10,495 bases of DNA from a bacterium (GCA_030426865.1 JAUHXN010000078.1:1-10495), one strand, 5' to 3'. Positions 1-7,082 are shown, numbered from the stretch's first letter. Made by a program: numbers and translations. The notes: generated by a model from the sequence alone, not told the origin.

Positions 1-217
1 ATGCTATCAGAGGGTAGATGAGAATTAGTATTTTATTCTTCATATTTTATCCTTTAAAATTTAAAATTTGTATTTCTATTTTATTAACTAACAGACTAAT
101 ATACGTTTTGTTACTTTTTTTATAACCTTTTTTAAAAAGGAAGTCAATATACCACTTTTTAATAAGATTTACCAATATTTTTTAGGTCTTAAGTCTAATA
201 TTTTATTTATATATCCG

Positions 218-225
218 TATATTTG
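218..225 (+). promoter_or_regulatory. Candidate -7 promoter element for ahcY
   Basis: The octamer TATATTTG matches the TAnnTTTG -7 element described for Bacteroidota primary sigma factors. It would give a 5' leader of roughly 45 bases before the ahcY start. No TTG is seen at the proper upstream distance, so only half the expected promoter is present. Low confidence, and it depends on the organism really belonging to that group. Confidence 0.25.
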
Positions 226-277
226 AAACTTGATAAATACAAAATAAATGTTTTAAACTAAATTTAGGTGCTTTTAA

Positions 278-1603
278 ATGGCAACAATGACTGAGAATAT
301 TCCAGCAAAAGCAGAGCAAGGACAGCTATCTGAAGTCCCGGGTAAATATTGCGTTCGTGATATAAACCTAGCTCCAAAAGGAAGATTATTAATGGATTGG
401 GCAGAATCACGTATGCCCGTTATGAGAAAATTAAGAGAAGAATACTCTAAAACTAAGCCACTAAAAGGCTACGTTATTGCAGGATGTCTTCACGTTACTA
501 AAGAAACTGGAATTCTAATCAGAACATTAAAAGAAGCTGGCGCTGAAGTTTGGTGGTCTGGTTGCAACCCATTATCTACTAATGATGCTGTAGCAGCTGC
601 TCTAGCTGAAGAAGGTATTGGTATGTTTGCATGGCACAATAATGGTCCGGATTTTTACTGGTGTATAGAAAGAACTATTGATCCAAAACCACATCTTACT
701 CTTGATGATGGTTGTGATTTGATCAATACTATGCATGAGAAATATAAAGAAATGGCTCAAACACATGTTATTGGTGGAACCGAAGAAACTACAACTGGTA
801 TTCACAGACTAAGATCTCGTGAAAAAGCTGGTGAATTATACTATCCTGTTTATGCTGTAAATGATGCAGAAACAAAGTGGGATTTTGACAACGTTTATGG
901 TACTGGTCAATCGACTTTGGACGGTATTATTCGTGCTACTTCCGTACTATTAGCAGGTAAAAACTTTGTAGTAGCTGGACATGGTCATTGTGGATCAGGT
1001 GTTGCTCTTCGTGCTAAAGGTATGGGTTCAAATGTAATCATAACTGAAGTAAAACCAACGGCAGCTATGAAAGGTGTATTGAATGGGCACGAAGTTCTTA
1101 CTATGGATGAAGCAGCGAAGATAGGAGATATATTCTGTACTGCTACGGGTGTAAAAGATATAATCAGAAAAAATCACTTTGAGTCAATGCGAGATGGTGC
1201 AATAATTTGTAACACAGGGCATTATGATAGTGAAATTAATATACCTGAGTTAGAAGAAATTGCTGTATCAAAACGTACAATTCGTGAAAATTGTGAAGAA
1301 TATACTCTAGCAAATGGTAATAGACTATACTTGCTTGCCCAAGGTAGGTTAATTAACCTAGCTGCGGCTGAGGGTCATCCTTCTGAAGTTATGGATATGT
1401 CATTTGCAAATCAATTCTTGTCTCACGTTGCTCTTGCTCAAGCACACACTAAAGGTGAAAAACTACCTAACTCAGTAATTGAGATTTCAACTGAACAAGA
1501 TGAGTTCGTAGCAGAAACTAAATTAGCAACTATGAATATGACTATTGACAGTTTGACTGAAGAGCAATTAGCTTATATAGAAAACTATAATAGTGGAACA
1601 TAA
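278..1603 (+). CDS. ahcY: Adenosylhomocysteinase (S-adenosyl-L-homocysteine hydrolase)
   Basis: This cytosolic, NAD-dependent enzyme of the methyl cycle reversibly splits S-adenosylhomocysteine into adenosine and homocysteine, relieving product inhibition of methyltransferases. Family motifs occur in order: GCLHVTKETGIL (69-80), CNPLSTNDAVAAAL (96-109), EETTTG (169-174), the Lys/Asp segment NDAETKWDFDN with K200 and D204, a glycine-rich NAD loop GHGHCGSG (234-241), GHYDSEI (314-320) and GHPSEVMDMSFANQ (366-379). The protein has 441 residues, nearer the compact archaeal/Thermotoga-like form than the longer bacterial/eukaryotic form. It ends near LTEEQLAYIENY without the C-terminal Lys-Tyr tail that contacts NAD of the neighbouring subunit in the long form. 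AGGTG at 266-270 lies seven bases before the chosen ATG; an ATG at 287 is a less well placed alternative. The gene stands alone, with its own terminator. Confidence 0.97.
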   Translation: MATMTENIPAKAEQGQLSEVPGKYCVRDINLAPKGRLLMDWAESRMPVMRKLREEYSKTKPLKGYVIAGCLHVTKETGILIRTLKEAGAEVWWSGCNPLSTNDAVAAALAEEGIGMFAWHNNGPDFYWCIERTIDPKPHLTLDDGCDLINTMHEKYKEMAQTHVIGGTEETTTGIHRLRSREKAGELYYPVYAVNDAETKWDFDNVYGTGQSTLDGIIRATSVLLAGKNFVVAGHGHCGSGVALRAKGMGSNVIITEVKPTAAMKGVLNGHEVLTMDEAAKIGDIFCTATGVKDIIRKNHFESMRDGAIICNTGHYDSEINIPELEEIAVSKRTIRENCEEYTLANGNRLYLLAQGRLINLAAAEGHPSEVMDMSFANQFLSHVALAQAHTKGEKLPNSVIEISTEQDEFVAETKLATMNMTIDSLTEEQLAYIENYNSGT

Positions 1604-1634
1604 GATTCACTACTAAATTTTAATTAAAATGAAT

Positions 1635-1670
1635 AAGCCGTTTCTAATAATGAAGCGGCTTTTTTTATTT
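1635..1670 (+). terminator. Rho-independent terminator after ahcY
   Basis: A 10-bp stem pairs AAGCCGTTTC (1635-1644) with GAAGCGGCTT (1652-1661), with one G-U wobble and the 7-base loop TAATAAT. A T-rich tract follows. It lies about 30 bases after the ahcY stop codon and isolates ahcY from the glycosyltransferase gene. Confidence 0.92.
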
Positions 1671-1761
1671 TCTAAGCAAAGAATTCCATGTATTCTAAAA
1701 AGCTAATTAAATTCTATATATTGCCATTATAAAATGCTACTTATCCTAAGAAATCAATAAA

Positions 1762-2856
1762 ATGAAAAATATTTGTTTTTTGAACAGTATAAAATTTTGG
1801 GGAGGGGGTGAAAAACTTCACCTAGACAATGCTGTAGAATTCCATAAAAAGAACTACAACGTAACAGTAGCTTGTGATTCTAACTCTTTGCTTTGGGATA
1901 AATGTTTATCAGCAGGATTAAAACTAACACCCATAACAATCAGTAACTTTTCTTTTCTTAATCCTATTAAACTATTAAACTTTATATCATTTTTAAAGAA
2001 AGAGAAAATAGATACTATAGTATTTTCATCTTCTCAAGATCTAAAAATAGGTTCTATTGCTGGGAAATTAGCTGGAGTTAAAAGAATCGTGTATTTACGT
2101 GGATTAGCAACACCTGTAAAAGCTAATTTTTTAAATAAGTTCATCTTCAAATCTTGTTTAACCCATATTATTTCTAACTCTGATGAAACTAAAAAGCAAA
2201 TACTAAAAAATCTGAGTTCACACATCCCTAATGAAAAAGTCCACACAATATATCATGGGATAGAACTAAATGAGAATAGAACTAAAAAGCTAGATAGAGT
2301 CACGAGCAATTCCAAAGGGATTATCCTAGGTAATGCTGGAAGATTGACCCAACAAAAACGTCAGAAAGACCTTATACAAATTGCAAAAATATTAGATACA
2401 AGAAAAATAAACTTCACATTATTCATAGCTGGAGAAGGAGAAGAACGCCAAAATCTTGAAGAAGAAATCAAACGAAATAACCTTCAAGATAAAGTTATAT
2501 TGCTTGGGTTTGTCGAAGACGTAAGTACTTTTATGAACTCCATCGATATTTTCTTACTAACGTCAGAATGGGAGGGATTTGGCTTTGTTATAGTAGAGGC
2601 TATGATGAAATCGAAACCAGTAGTAGCCTATAATATAACTAGTAATCCCGAAATTATAGATAATAATGTAACAGGTTATTTGATAGATTTTCCTAATGTC
2701 GATTTATACGTTGACAAGATTGTTAGATTAATAGAAAACCCTGATTTAAGAGAGAAGATGGGAGAGGCAGGATTGCAAAGAATGAAAGAAAACTTTATAC
2801 TTAGAGATAGAATTGATGAAATAGAAGCATATCTTTTGGAAAATGAATACAATTGA
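1762..2856 (+). CDS. GT4-family (GT-B fold) glycosyltransferase
   Basis: This is a retaining glycosyltransferase that probably transfers a sugar from a nucleotide donor during surface polysaccharide or lipopolysaccharide assembly at the cytoplasmic membrane. The N-terminal half has the glycine-rich acceptor-side loop WGGGEK (13-18). The C-terminal Rossmann half shows NAGRLTQQK (191-199, with R194 and K199 as the usual donor-phosphate contacts), FIAGEGEER (221-229) and the EX7E signature E271-GFGFVIV-E279. At 364 residues it is a normal length for the family. No other polysaccharide gene is adjacent, so donor and acceptor cannot be assigned. The start has only a weak purine-rich upstream stretch (AAGAAA). 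The gene converges on the small minus-strand gene with a 6-base gap. Confidence 0.93.
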   Translation: MKNICFLNSIKFWGGGEKLHLDNAVEFHKKNYNVTVACDSNSLLWDKCLSAGLKLTPITISNFSFLNPIKLLNFISFLKKEKIDTIVFSSSQDLKIGSIAGKLAGVKRIVYLRGLATPVKANFLNKFIFKSCLTHIISNSDETKKQILKNLSSHIPNEKVHTIYHGIELNENRTKKLDRVTSNSKGIILGNAGRLTQQKRQKDLIQIAKILDTRKINFTLFIAGEGEERQNLEEEIKRNNLQDKVILLGFVEDVSTFMNSIDIFLLTSEWEGFGFVIVEAMMKSKPVVAYNITSNPEIIDNNVTGYLIDFPNVDLYVDKIVRLIENPDLREKMGEAGLQRMKENFILRDRIDEIEAYLLENEYN

Positions 2857-2866
2857 TTTTTATCAA
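2853..2866. repeat. Perfect FNR-box-like palindrome at convergent stop codons
   Basis: TTGAT-TTTT-ATCAA is a perfect inverted repeat identical in form to the FNR/Crp-type box TTGAT-N4-ATCAA. It contains the stop codons of both converging genes (TGA at 2854-2856, and TCA at 2863-2865 read on the minus strand). The location suggests a weak 3' hairpin rather than a promoter operator. A short T run (2873-2878) follows on the plus strand. Confidence 0.4.
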
Positions 2867-3099
2867 ATAGGCTTTTTTAATAATTTTCTTTTTTCAAGCC
2901 ACTTATCAAGTTTCACTGACAACCCATTAAGTCCTTCCAATAATAATAATGGTATTGAAGTAGAAGTTATAAAACTTAAATAATCAAATTCGCCCCATCC
3001 CTTAGATGTAATTTCAATAATTAGAGACATAAACGGAAGAAGAATATAGAAAATAATTCTATTTCCTTCCATGAAACCGTATTTATTTACATTTGTCAT
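2863..3099 (-). CDS. Small hypothetical membrane protein (78 aa)
   Basis: I do not recognise the family. The 78-residue product has two hydrophobic stretches, about residues 14-30 (RIIFYILLPFMSLIIEI) and 40-57 (YLSFITSTSIPLLLLEGL), and a strongly basic C-terminus (KWLEKRKLLKK). This suggests a two-helix inner-membrane protein with a positive cytoplasmic tail. A good ribosome binding site, AAAGGAG on the minus strand (3108-3114), sits eight bases before the ATG. That is the main reason to call it real, together with its fit into the gap between flanking genes. It is a lone gene, divergent from the TPR protein gene. No function can be inferred. Confidence 0.7.
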   Translation of the reverse strand: MTNVNKYGFMEGNRIIFYILLPFMSLIIEITSKGWGEFDYLSFITSTSIPLLLLEGLNGLSVKLDKWLEKRKLLKKPI

Positions 3100-3164
3100 T
3101 ATTCTTACTCCTTTAAAATAATTCTGTAACCAAATTATGATGATTCATATAATAAAACAATAGA

Positions 3165-3172
3165 TATTTTTG
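3165..3172 (+). promoter_or_regulatory. Candidate -7 element for the TPR protein gene
   Basis: TATTTTTG matches TAnnTTTG about 57 bases before the ATG at 3229. Flanking it are near-inverted copies of an 8-mer, TAACCAAA (3127-3134) and TTTGGTAA (3174-3181), which differ at one position. No TTG is found at the expected upstream spacing. Low confidence in an AT-rich region. Confidence 0.2.
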
Positions 3173-3228
3173 TTTTGGTAATTTTTTTATATATTTACTG
3201 AGTTTCAATAGCCAATAGTGGACAATAT

Positions 3229-4398
3229 ATGAAAAAAGTAATTCTAACAATACTTCTAATCATCTGTTTTTCAGTTACTTCGTTATATTCTGATAAAACA
3301 CCAGAAAGAAATTTGAAATTTATGTCCACCCCCGACGGAGCTAATGATGAGATCACTGGTTACAATGGAACTGAAAACCCCGAAGCATTAAGACACTACA
3401 ACTCTGCTCTTGACGCATTTAGAGCAAATAAACCCGAAGAAGCAGTAAGCTTTTATAAAATGGCTATCCAAGAAGATCCCCGTTTCGTTGAGGCTTATGA
3501 CAATCTAGGACGAGTATATAGAGGTATGAATATGCCTGATTCAGCTATATACTATTATGATAAAAGTCTTGAGCTCTTTCCTAAAGGAGAGTTTGCTAAT
3601 CAGAACAAAGCAATTGTCTATTTCTACGAAGAAGATTATGATAAAGCAATTGAACAGTACGAACACATGATAGATATCTTACCAGAATCTCCCGAAGGAT
3701 ATTACGGACTTGCCCAAGTATATCTTCAAACATTAGATTTAGAAGACGCAATAACATCAATTGACAAAGCAATCGAACTATATATTAAAAAAGAGTCGCC
3801 TATATTGAGTGATGGGTATGTTACCAAAGCACTGATATATGCTAGAATGGAAGATATACAAAACGTTAAAAAAAATCTAATATTAGCTAAAGAAAATGGT
3901 GCAGTTCTAAATGAAAATATGCTACGCTTGATAGAATCTGAAGTTGAAGAAGAAGTTTCTGAAGAGGATGAAACTGAAAAAGTACTAAATGCTATTAACT
4001 GGATACTTGATAATCCAATGTCAGAAGAAACAAATGAAAAAAGAGAAGAAGTACTAAGTGCCCTAATAATGTGGACTTTCAAGACAGACAAAGTAACTAT
4101 ATACTTAACACCTGAATTGACACCTGTTGAAGATTGTAAATATTGCTTACAAATGTTTTCAATTGGCTGGAGTAAATACGTATTAGAGAATGGCGACAAA
4201 GAAGACTTGATTGGTGCTGCTTTATTTGCAATAAGAACATTAAATAACTATTATAGTAAAAACAGAGATTTTCTAGAGAAAAATGAACGATTGGAAGAGT
4301 TTATAGAACTCGAATTAGAAGGTGGCTTACAAGAGAAAGTTAGAGAAGTTATAGAAGCTATTGACGAAGAAAATACTTCTAAAGTAATTGTTGACTAA
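3229..4398 (+). CDS. Exported tetratricopeptide-repeat protein with unrecognised C-terminal domain
   Basis: An N-terminal signal peptide (basic MKK, hydrophobic core 4-18, possible cleavage near VTS or LYS around residues 18-21) implies export to the periplasm. Four consecutive 34-residue TPR units follow at about 53-86, 87-120, 121-154 and 155-188, shown by the spaced W/Y/L, G, A and P positions (for example PEEAVSFYKMAI, DYDKAIEQYEHMI). A degenerate fifth may lie at 195-228. After an acidic linker (234-250), residues 251-389 form a separate, mostly helical domain with a CKYC motif (303-306); I do not recognise it. TPRs normally mediate protein-protein contacts, so a scaffold role is plausible but the partner is unknown. 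The upstream ribosome binding site is weak (AGTGGAC, 3217-3223). No hairpin terminator is seen before the next gene. Confidence 0.9.
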   Translation: MKKVILTILLIICFSVTSLYSDKTPERNLKFMSTPDGANDEITGYNGTENPEALRHYNSALDAFRANKPEEAVSFYKMAIQEDPRFVEAYDNLGRVYRGMNMPDSAIYYYDKSLELFPKGEFANQNKAIVYFYEEDYDKAIEQYEHMIDILPESPEGYYGLAQVYLQTLDLEDAITSIDKAIELYIKKESPILSDGYVTKALIYARMEDIQNVKKNLILAKENGAVLNENMLRLIESEVEEEVSEEDETEKVLNAINWILDNPMSEETNEKREEVLSALIMWTFKTDKVTIYLTPELTPVEDCKYCLQMFSIGWSKYVLENGDKEDLIGAALFAIRTLNNYYSKNRDFLEKNERLEEFIELELEGGLQEKVREVIEAIDEENTSKVIVD

Positions 4399-4490
4399 TT
4401 TTTTTTTATTCACATTGTTTTAATTTATAATTTGAAATTATTTTATTGTTTTTGTGTTTTTTATTTTATTAACTAATTATAGGAGAACTT

Positions 4491-5042
4491 ATGAAAAAGT
4501 TCTTAACTGTTTTAAGTATGGCTTTAGTATTATGTTTGTTCACAACAAATGAATCTAAAGCACAATTACCAGCTAATTCTATTGGTATAGGTACTAATTT
4601 TTCTTCTGGTGTTTCTGGGCTTAGCTTGGCTTATGCTTTTTCTCAGTCATTCGATTTAAGCCTTAACCTAGGTTATCAATCGAATTCACAGAGTGTTGGT
4701 GATGCTAGTGTAAGCACTAGCGCTATGACTATTGGTCTAGGTGGTAGAATTTTTGTTGCAGATACTAAAGCAATTGACCCATTTGTTTCTTTAGGGTTTA
4801 GTTACTCTGACGCAGGTATGGATATGGTTGAGTCTGTTTCTCAAGACGCTACTGCTATGGCATTTTCAGCTATGTTCGGTGGTCAAACAGAGATAGCGAC
4901 TAATTTCTTCATATATGCGGCTACTGGTTTTACTTATGCTTCATCATCAGCTGATCAAGAAATTGGAGCTGAGACTATGACTTCTACTAATAGTGTAATT
5001 ACACTGGGTACTACTTCTGTAGGTGCGCTTATTTATTTCTAG
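4491..5042 (+). CDS. Small outer-membrane beta-barrel protein
   Basis: A clear Sec signal peptide (MKKFLTVLSMALVLCLF, likely cut after ESKA at residue 24) is followed by about 160 residues of alternating hydrophobic/polar strands rich in Gly, Ser, Thr and aromatics (IGIGTNF, LSLAYAF, FDLSLNLGYQ, MTIGLGGRIF, FVSLGFSYSD, FFIYAATGFTYA). The protein ends GALIYF with a terminal Phe, the usual C-terminal signature recognised by the BAM machinery. The size fits an eight-stranded barrel like the OmpA N-terminal domain, OmpX or OmpW; no OmpA C-terminal peptidoglycan-binding domain is present. AGGAG at 4481-4485, five bases before the ATG, fixes the start. Specific function is unknown; a structural or adhesion-type barrel is most likely. 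Confidence 0.88.
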   Translation: MKKFLTVLSMALVLCLFTTNESKAQLPANSIGIGTNFSSGVSGLSLAYAFSQSFDLSLNLGYQSNSQSVGDASVSTSAMTIGLGGRIFVADTKAIDPFVSLGFSYSDAGMDMVESVSQDATAMAFSAMFGGQTEIATNFFIYAATGFTYASSSADQEIGAETMTSTNSVITLGTTSVGALIYF

Positions 5043-5069
5043 ACTATATTAGTATAAGTATTAAATTAC

Positions 5070-5098
5070 AAGCCTTTTAGCAATAGAAGGCTTTTTTT
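5070..5098. terminator. GCAA-tetraloop terminator between converging genes
   Basis: A 10-bp stem pairs AAGCCTTTTA (5070-5079) with TAGAAGGCTT (5084-5093), with one G-U wobble, closed by a GCAA (GNRA) tetraloop and followed by a run of seven T (5092-5098). It terminates the beta-barrel gene on the plus strand. The T run overlaps the stop codon (5097-5099) of the opposing Crp/Fnr gene. On the minus strand the hairpin follows an A/T-rich stop region but lacks a good T tract beyond it, so it is mainly a plus-strand terminator. Confidence 0.9.
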
Positions 5099-5795
5099 AT
5101 ACTACCTCATATACTAGTTCGGCCTTCAGACCCTTATAATCTCTGATTATCAATTTCTTCCTATTAAAATCTATTAAATCTTTACTGCGTAGCTCGTTTA
5201 GAAGTTTTGTTACTGTTTGACGCGATGTAGCTATAAGTGCCGCTATTTCTTTATGTGACAAATTTTGCTCTATAAAGTATTCGTCTCCTACTCGTCTCCC
5301 AAAATCTTCTTTGAAATCTAATATCATTTCTATTAAACGTGATTTAGAATCTTTGAATGATAGTCTTTCCACTCTTCTTTCTAGTTTCTGCAATCTCGTA
5401 CCAATAAACTTCATCACTTCTGCACTAAGTCCAGCATCAGTTTGTATCAGTTTTTCAAAGTCATCTGCCTTCATAAAACAAACCGTACATTCATCTAGTG
5501 CATACGCAAAATCATCTTCATTGGATCCAGGAGAATAAGGTAACTTTCCAAACATTTCTCCAGGTTTCAGAATTGTCTTTATTAACTCTTCACCTTCCTT
5601 ATTATAAGTAGATATTTTTACTTTACCTTTTTTTAGAAAAAAGATATTCTGATTCAACTCTTCAGGTATAAATATAGCATCGCTCTTCTTGTACTTGAGC
5701 ATTGATGACTTTTTGCCCAACTCTGTTAAGCAACTCATATCTAGTTTTTCGAATAAATTGAATTTTTCTAAGTACCAAAGTATATTATCTGACAT
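5097..5795 (-). CDS. Crp/Fnr-family transcriptional regulator
   Basis: A 232-residue cytoplasmic DNA-binding protein. Residues about 20-110 form the cyclic-nucleotide-binding-type beta roll (FFLKKGKVKISTYNKEGEE, then KPGEMFGKL at 77-85), 113-145 the long dimerisation helix, and 179-209 the winged helix-turn-helix (LSHKEIAALIATSRQTVTKL). The phosphate-binding cassette that binds cAMP in E. coli Crp is poorly kept: after GEMFGKL there is no clear Arg-x-Ser/Ala-Thr/Val pair. The N-terminal cysteines that hold the FNR [4Fe-4S] cluster are also absent. The only cysteines are C22 and a C103-x2-C106 pair in the beta roll. This leaves a haem/NO-responsive DNR-like or other ligand sensor as possibilities. 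It follows lplA in the same direction by 69 bases and could be co-transcribed or have its own promoter at the intervening palindrome. Confidence 0.94.
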   Translation of the reverse strand: MSDNILWYLEKFNLFEKLDMSCLTELGKKSSMLKYKKSDAIFIPEELNQNIFFLKKGKVKISTYNKEGEELIKTILKPGEMFGKLPYSPGSNEDDFAYALDECTVCFMKADDFEKLIQTDAGLSAEVMKFIGTRLQKLERRVERLSFKDSKSRLIEMILDFKEDFGRRVGDEYFIEQNLSHKEIAALIATSRQTVTKLLNELRSKDLIDFNRKKLIIRDYKGLKAELVYEVV

Positions 5796-5846
5796 TTTAT
5801 TTCTCGAATTTGTTCGTTTTATATATATAATAAGTCACAAAACTCG

Positions 5847-5870
5847 ATTTAGTTACATAAACAACTAAAT
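5847..5870. repeat. Perfect 8-bp inverted repeat between lplA and the Crp/Fnr gene
   Basis: ATTTAGTT (5847-5854) and AACTAAAT (5863-5870) are perfect inverted copies separated by eight bases (ACATAAAC). The right arm includes the lplA stop codon (5865-5867). It lies 52-75 bases upstream of the Crp/Fnr start. It could be an operator for that regulator, or a hairpin at the lplA 3' end. No strong T tract follows on the minus strand, so an intrinsic terminator is less likely there. Confidence 0.45.
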
Positions 5871-6890
5871 TATTTTTGACGGATTTGCATCCTCATCAGC
5901 TCCATAAATTAGTTCAGCTAATTCAGATTTGTCTATATCCCCGAAGTAATCGTTGATTGAAATTGATTCTAAAATTTCCAATATAATTTTGTGATCATAT
6001 TTTTTTCCTAAAAATAATTTTTCAAAATTTTCAATTGGGTCTTTTCCAAAAAAGTCTCCATAAACTTTCAATTCTCTAATAATACCTTTTTCAACAAATA
6101 TTCTTAAATCTATTTCACCTATAGGGAATCTATGAGTCCTTTTGATATTGAACCTAGGCGAATGCCCGTAGTTCCAATCCCAAGTAGCGTATTTCTCTTC
6201 TCTAAGTTTATGTACTCCTTCCCATTCTTTTTCGGTTAAATGATAAGTTTCAAAATCTTCTCTTTCTGCATATAGACCTTTCAATATATCAGCTCTGAAT
6301 TTCTGAATATCAATTTTCTCACTCAAAAATTCGCTTATATTTGCTACTCTACTTCTTACAGATTTATGCCCCTTTGATTCAATTTTACTCATTTTAACAT
6401 TTAGTGCATTCGCTACTTCGCTTAGCTCACTATCAAATAATAGAGTACCGTGGCTAAACATTCTTTTGCCACTAGAAAATTGTGCATTTCCAGATATTTT
6501 TCTGTCATCCACAACTATATCATTCCTACCTTTGAGCTCTGCTTTTACACCCATGTCATTCAATACTTTTATAACGGGAGCTGTAAATTTTTTGAAATTA
6601 TTTAAACTCTCAAATTTGTAATCCGTCATAAAACTAAAGTTCAAGTTCCCATTATCATGATATACAGCACCTCCGCCAGAAATTCTACGAATAACATGTA
6701 TGCCTTTTTCCTCTACATACTCATGGTTTATTTCTTCTATTGTGTTTTGATTCCTTCCAATAATAATAGAAGGTTCGTTGATATAGAACAATAGATAATC
6801 TTTATTACCTTCAAAATTTCGTAAACAATACTCCTCTAGAGCAAGATTGATACTAGGGTCTGTAATACCTTCATTTTCAATAAATATCAT
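5865..6890 (-). CDS. lplA: Lipoate--protein ligase A
   Basis: This cytosolic enzyme activates free lipoate with ATP to lipoyl-AMP and transfers it to a lysine of lipoyl domains, such as the E2 subunits of 2-oxoacid dehydrogenases and the glycine-cleavage H protein. Visible motifs are the lipoate/adenylate-binding RRISGGGAVYHD (68-79) with GNLNFSF (81-87), and the catalytic segment GRNDIVVDDRKISGNA (121-136) with lysine K131. A C-terminal accessory domain (about 240-341) is present, as in the two-domain E. coli-type enzyme (337 residues). The 341-residue length is normal and all key residues are kept. The ribosome binding site before the ATG is weak. The gene is divergent from the nos operon and directly upstream of the Crp/Fnr gene. 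Its link to either is not obvious. Confidence 0.96.
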   Translation of the reverse strand: MIFIENEGITDPSINLALEEYCLRNFEGNKDYLLFYINEPSIIIGRNQNTIEEINHEYVEEKGIHVIRRISGGGAVYHDNGNLNFSFMTDYKFESLNNFKKFTAPVIKVLNDMGVKAELKGRNDIVVDDRKISGNAQFSSGKRMFSHGTLLFDSELSEVANALNVKMSKIESKGHKSVRSRVANISEFLSEKIDIQKFRADILKGLYAEREDFETYHLTEKEWEGVHKLREEKYATWDWNYGHSPRFNIKRTHRFPIGEIDLRIFVEKGIIRELKVYGDFFGKDPIENFEKLFLGKKYDHKIILEILESISINDYFGDIDKSELAELIYGADEDANPSKII

Positions 6891-6993
6891 ATTCTGTTTT
6901 ACTGGTTGGTTTTATAATCTTAATAATATGAACTTAAAGCTGAAAAAAATAATTAAATTAATTTTCGCTTTAATTACTCATATAACCTATTTA

Positions 6994-7021
6994 TTGTAGA
7001 CGAATTAAACAAATATATTTC
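6994..7021 (+). promoter_or_regulatory. Candidate promoter of the rrf2-nos operon
   Basis: TTG (6994-6996), a 17-base gap, then TATATTTC (7014-7021) approximates the TTG-N17-23-TAnnTTTG promoter described in Bacteroidota, with the last base mismatched. Transcription would begin near 7028, leaving a leader of about 100 bases. The overlapping CAAATATA (7010-7017) reads TATATTTG on the minus strand, so the same spot could also serve lplA, although no matching -33 element is seen for that direction. Confidence 0.3.
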
Positions 7022-7082
7022 TTCTAATAATTGTAAAATAATAAAAAAAAATCATCAGAAATTTGGAGCATATTATAAAATC

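Noticed and set aside
1..28. Possible 3' end of an upstream gene, an open frame ending in TAG at 26-28
   Set aside because: Only eight codons are visible and all three plus frames stop within 28 bases, so no frame can be preferred and no product inferred.
29..277. SAH riboswitch ahead of ahcY
   Set aside because: The leader is strongly AT-rich and shows none of the GC-rich conserved elements of the SAH riboswitch. The only hairpin-like sequences are A/T palindromes such as CCTTTTTTAAAAAGG at 126-140.
602..805. Minus-strand open frame inside ahcY
   Set aside because: It is a shadow of a strongly conserved enzyme gene with no ribosome binding site or motif.
3726..4199. 157-residue open frame on the minus strand inside the TPR protein gene
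   Set aside because: It is fully antisense to a well-supported gene, is Ser-rich low-complexity from reading Glu/Asp codons backwards, and has no ribosome binding site or family motif.
6951..6975. AATTAAA ... TTTAATT inverted repeat in the lplA/nos divergent region
   Set aside because: The arms are A/T only and short, in very AT-rich DNA where such pairs arise easily, and no conserved core is seen.
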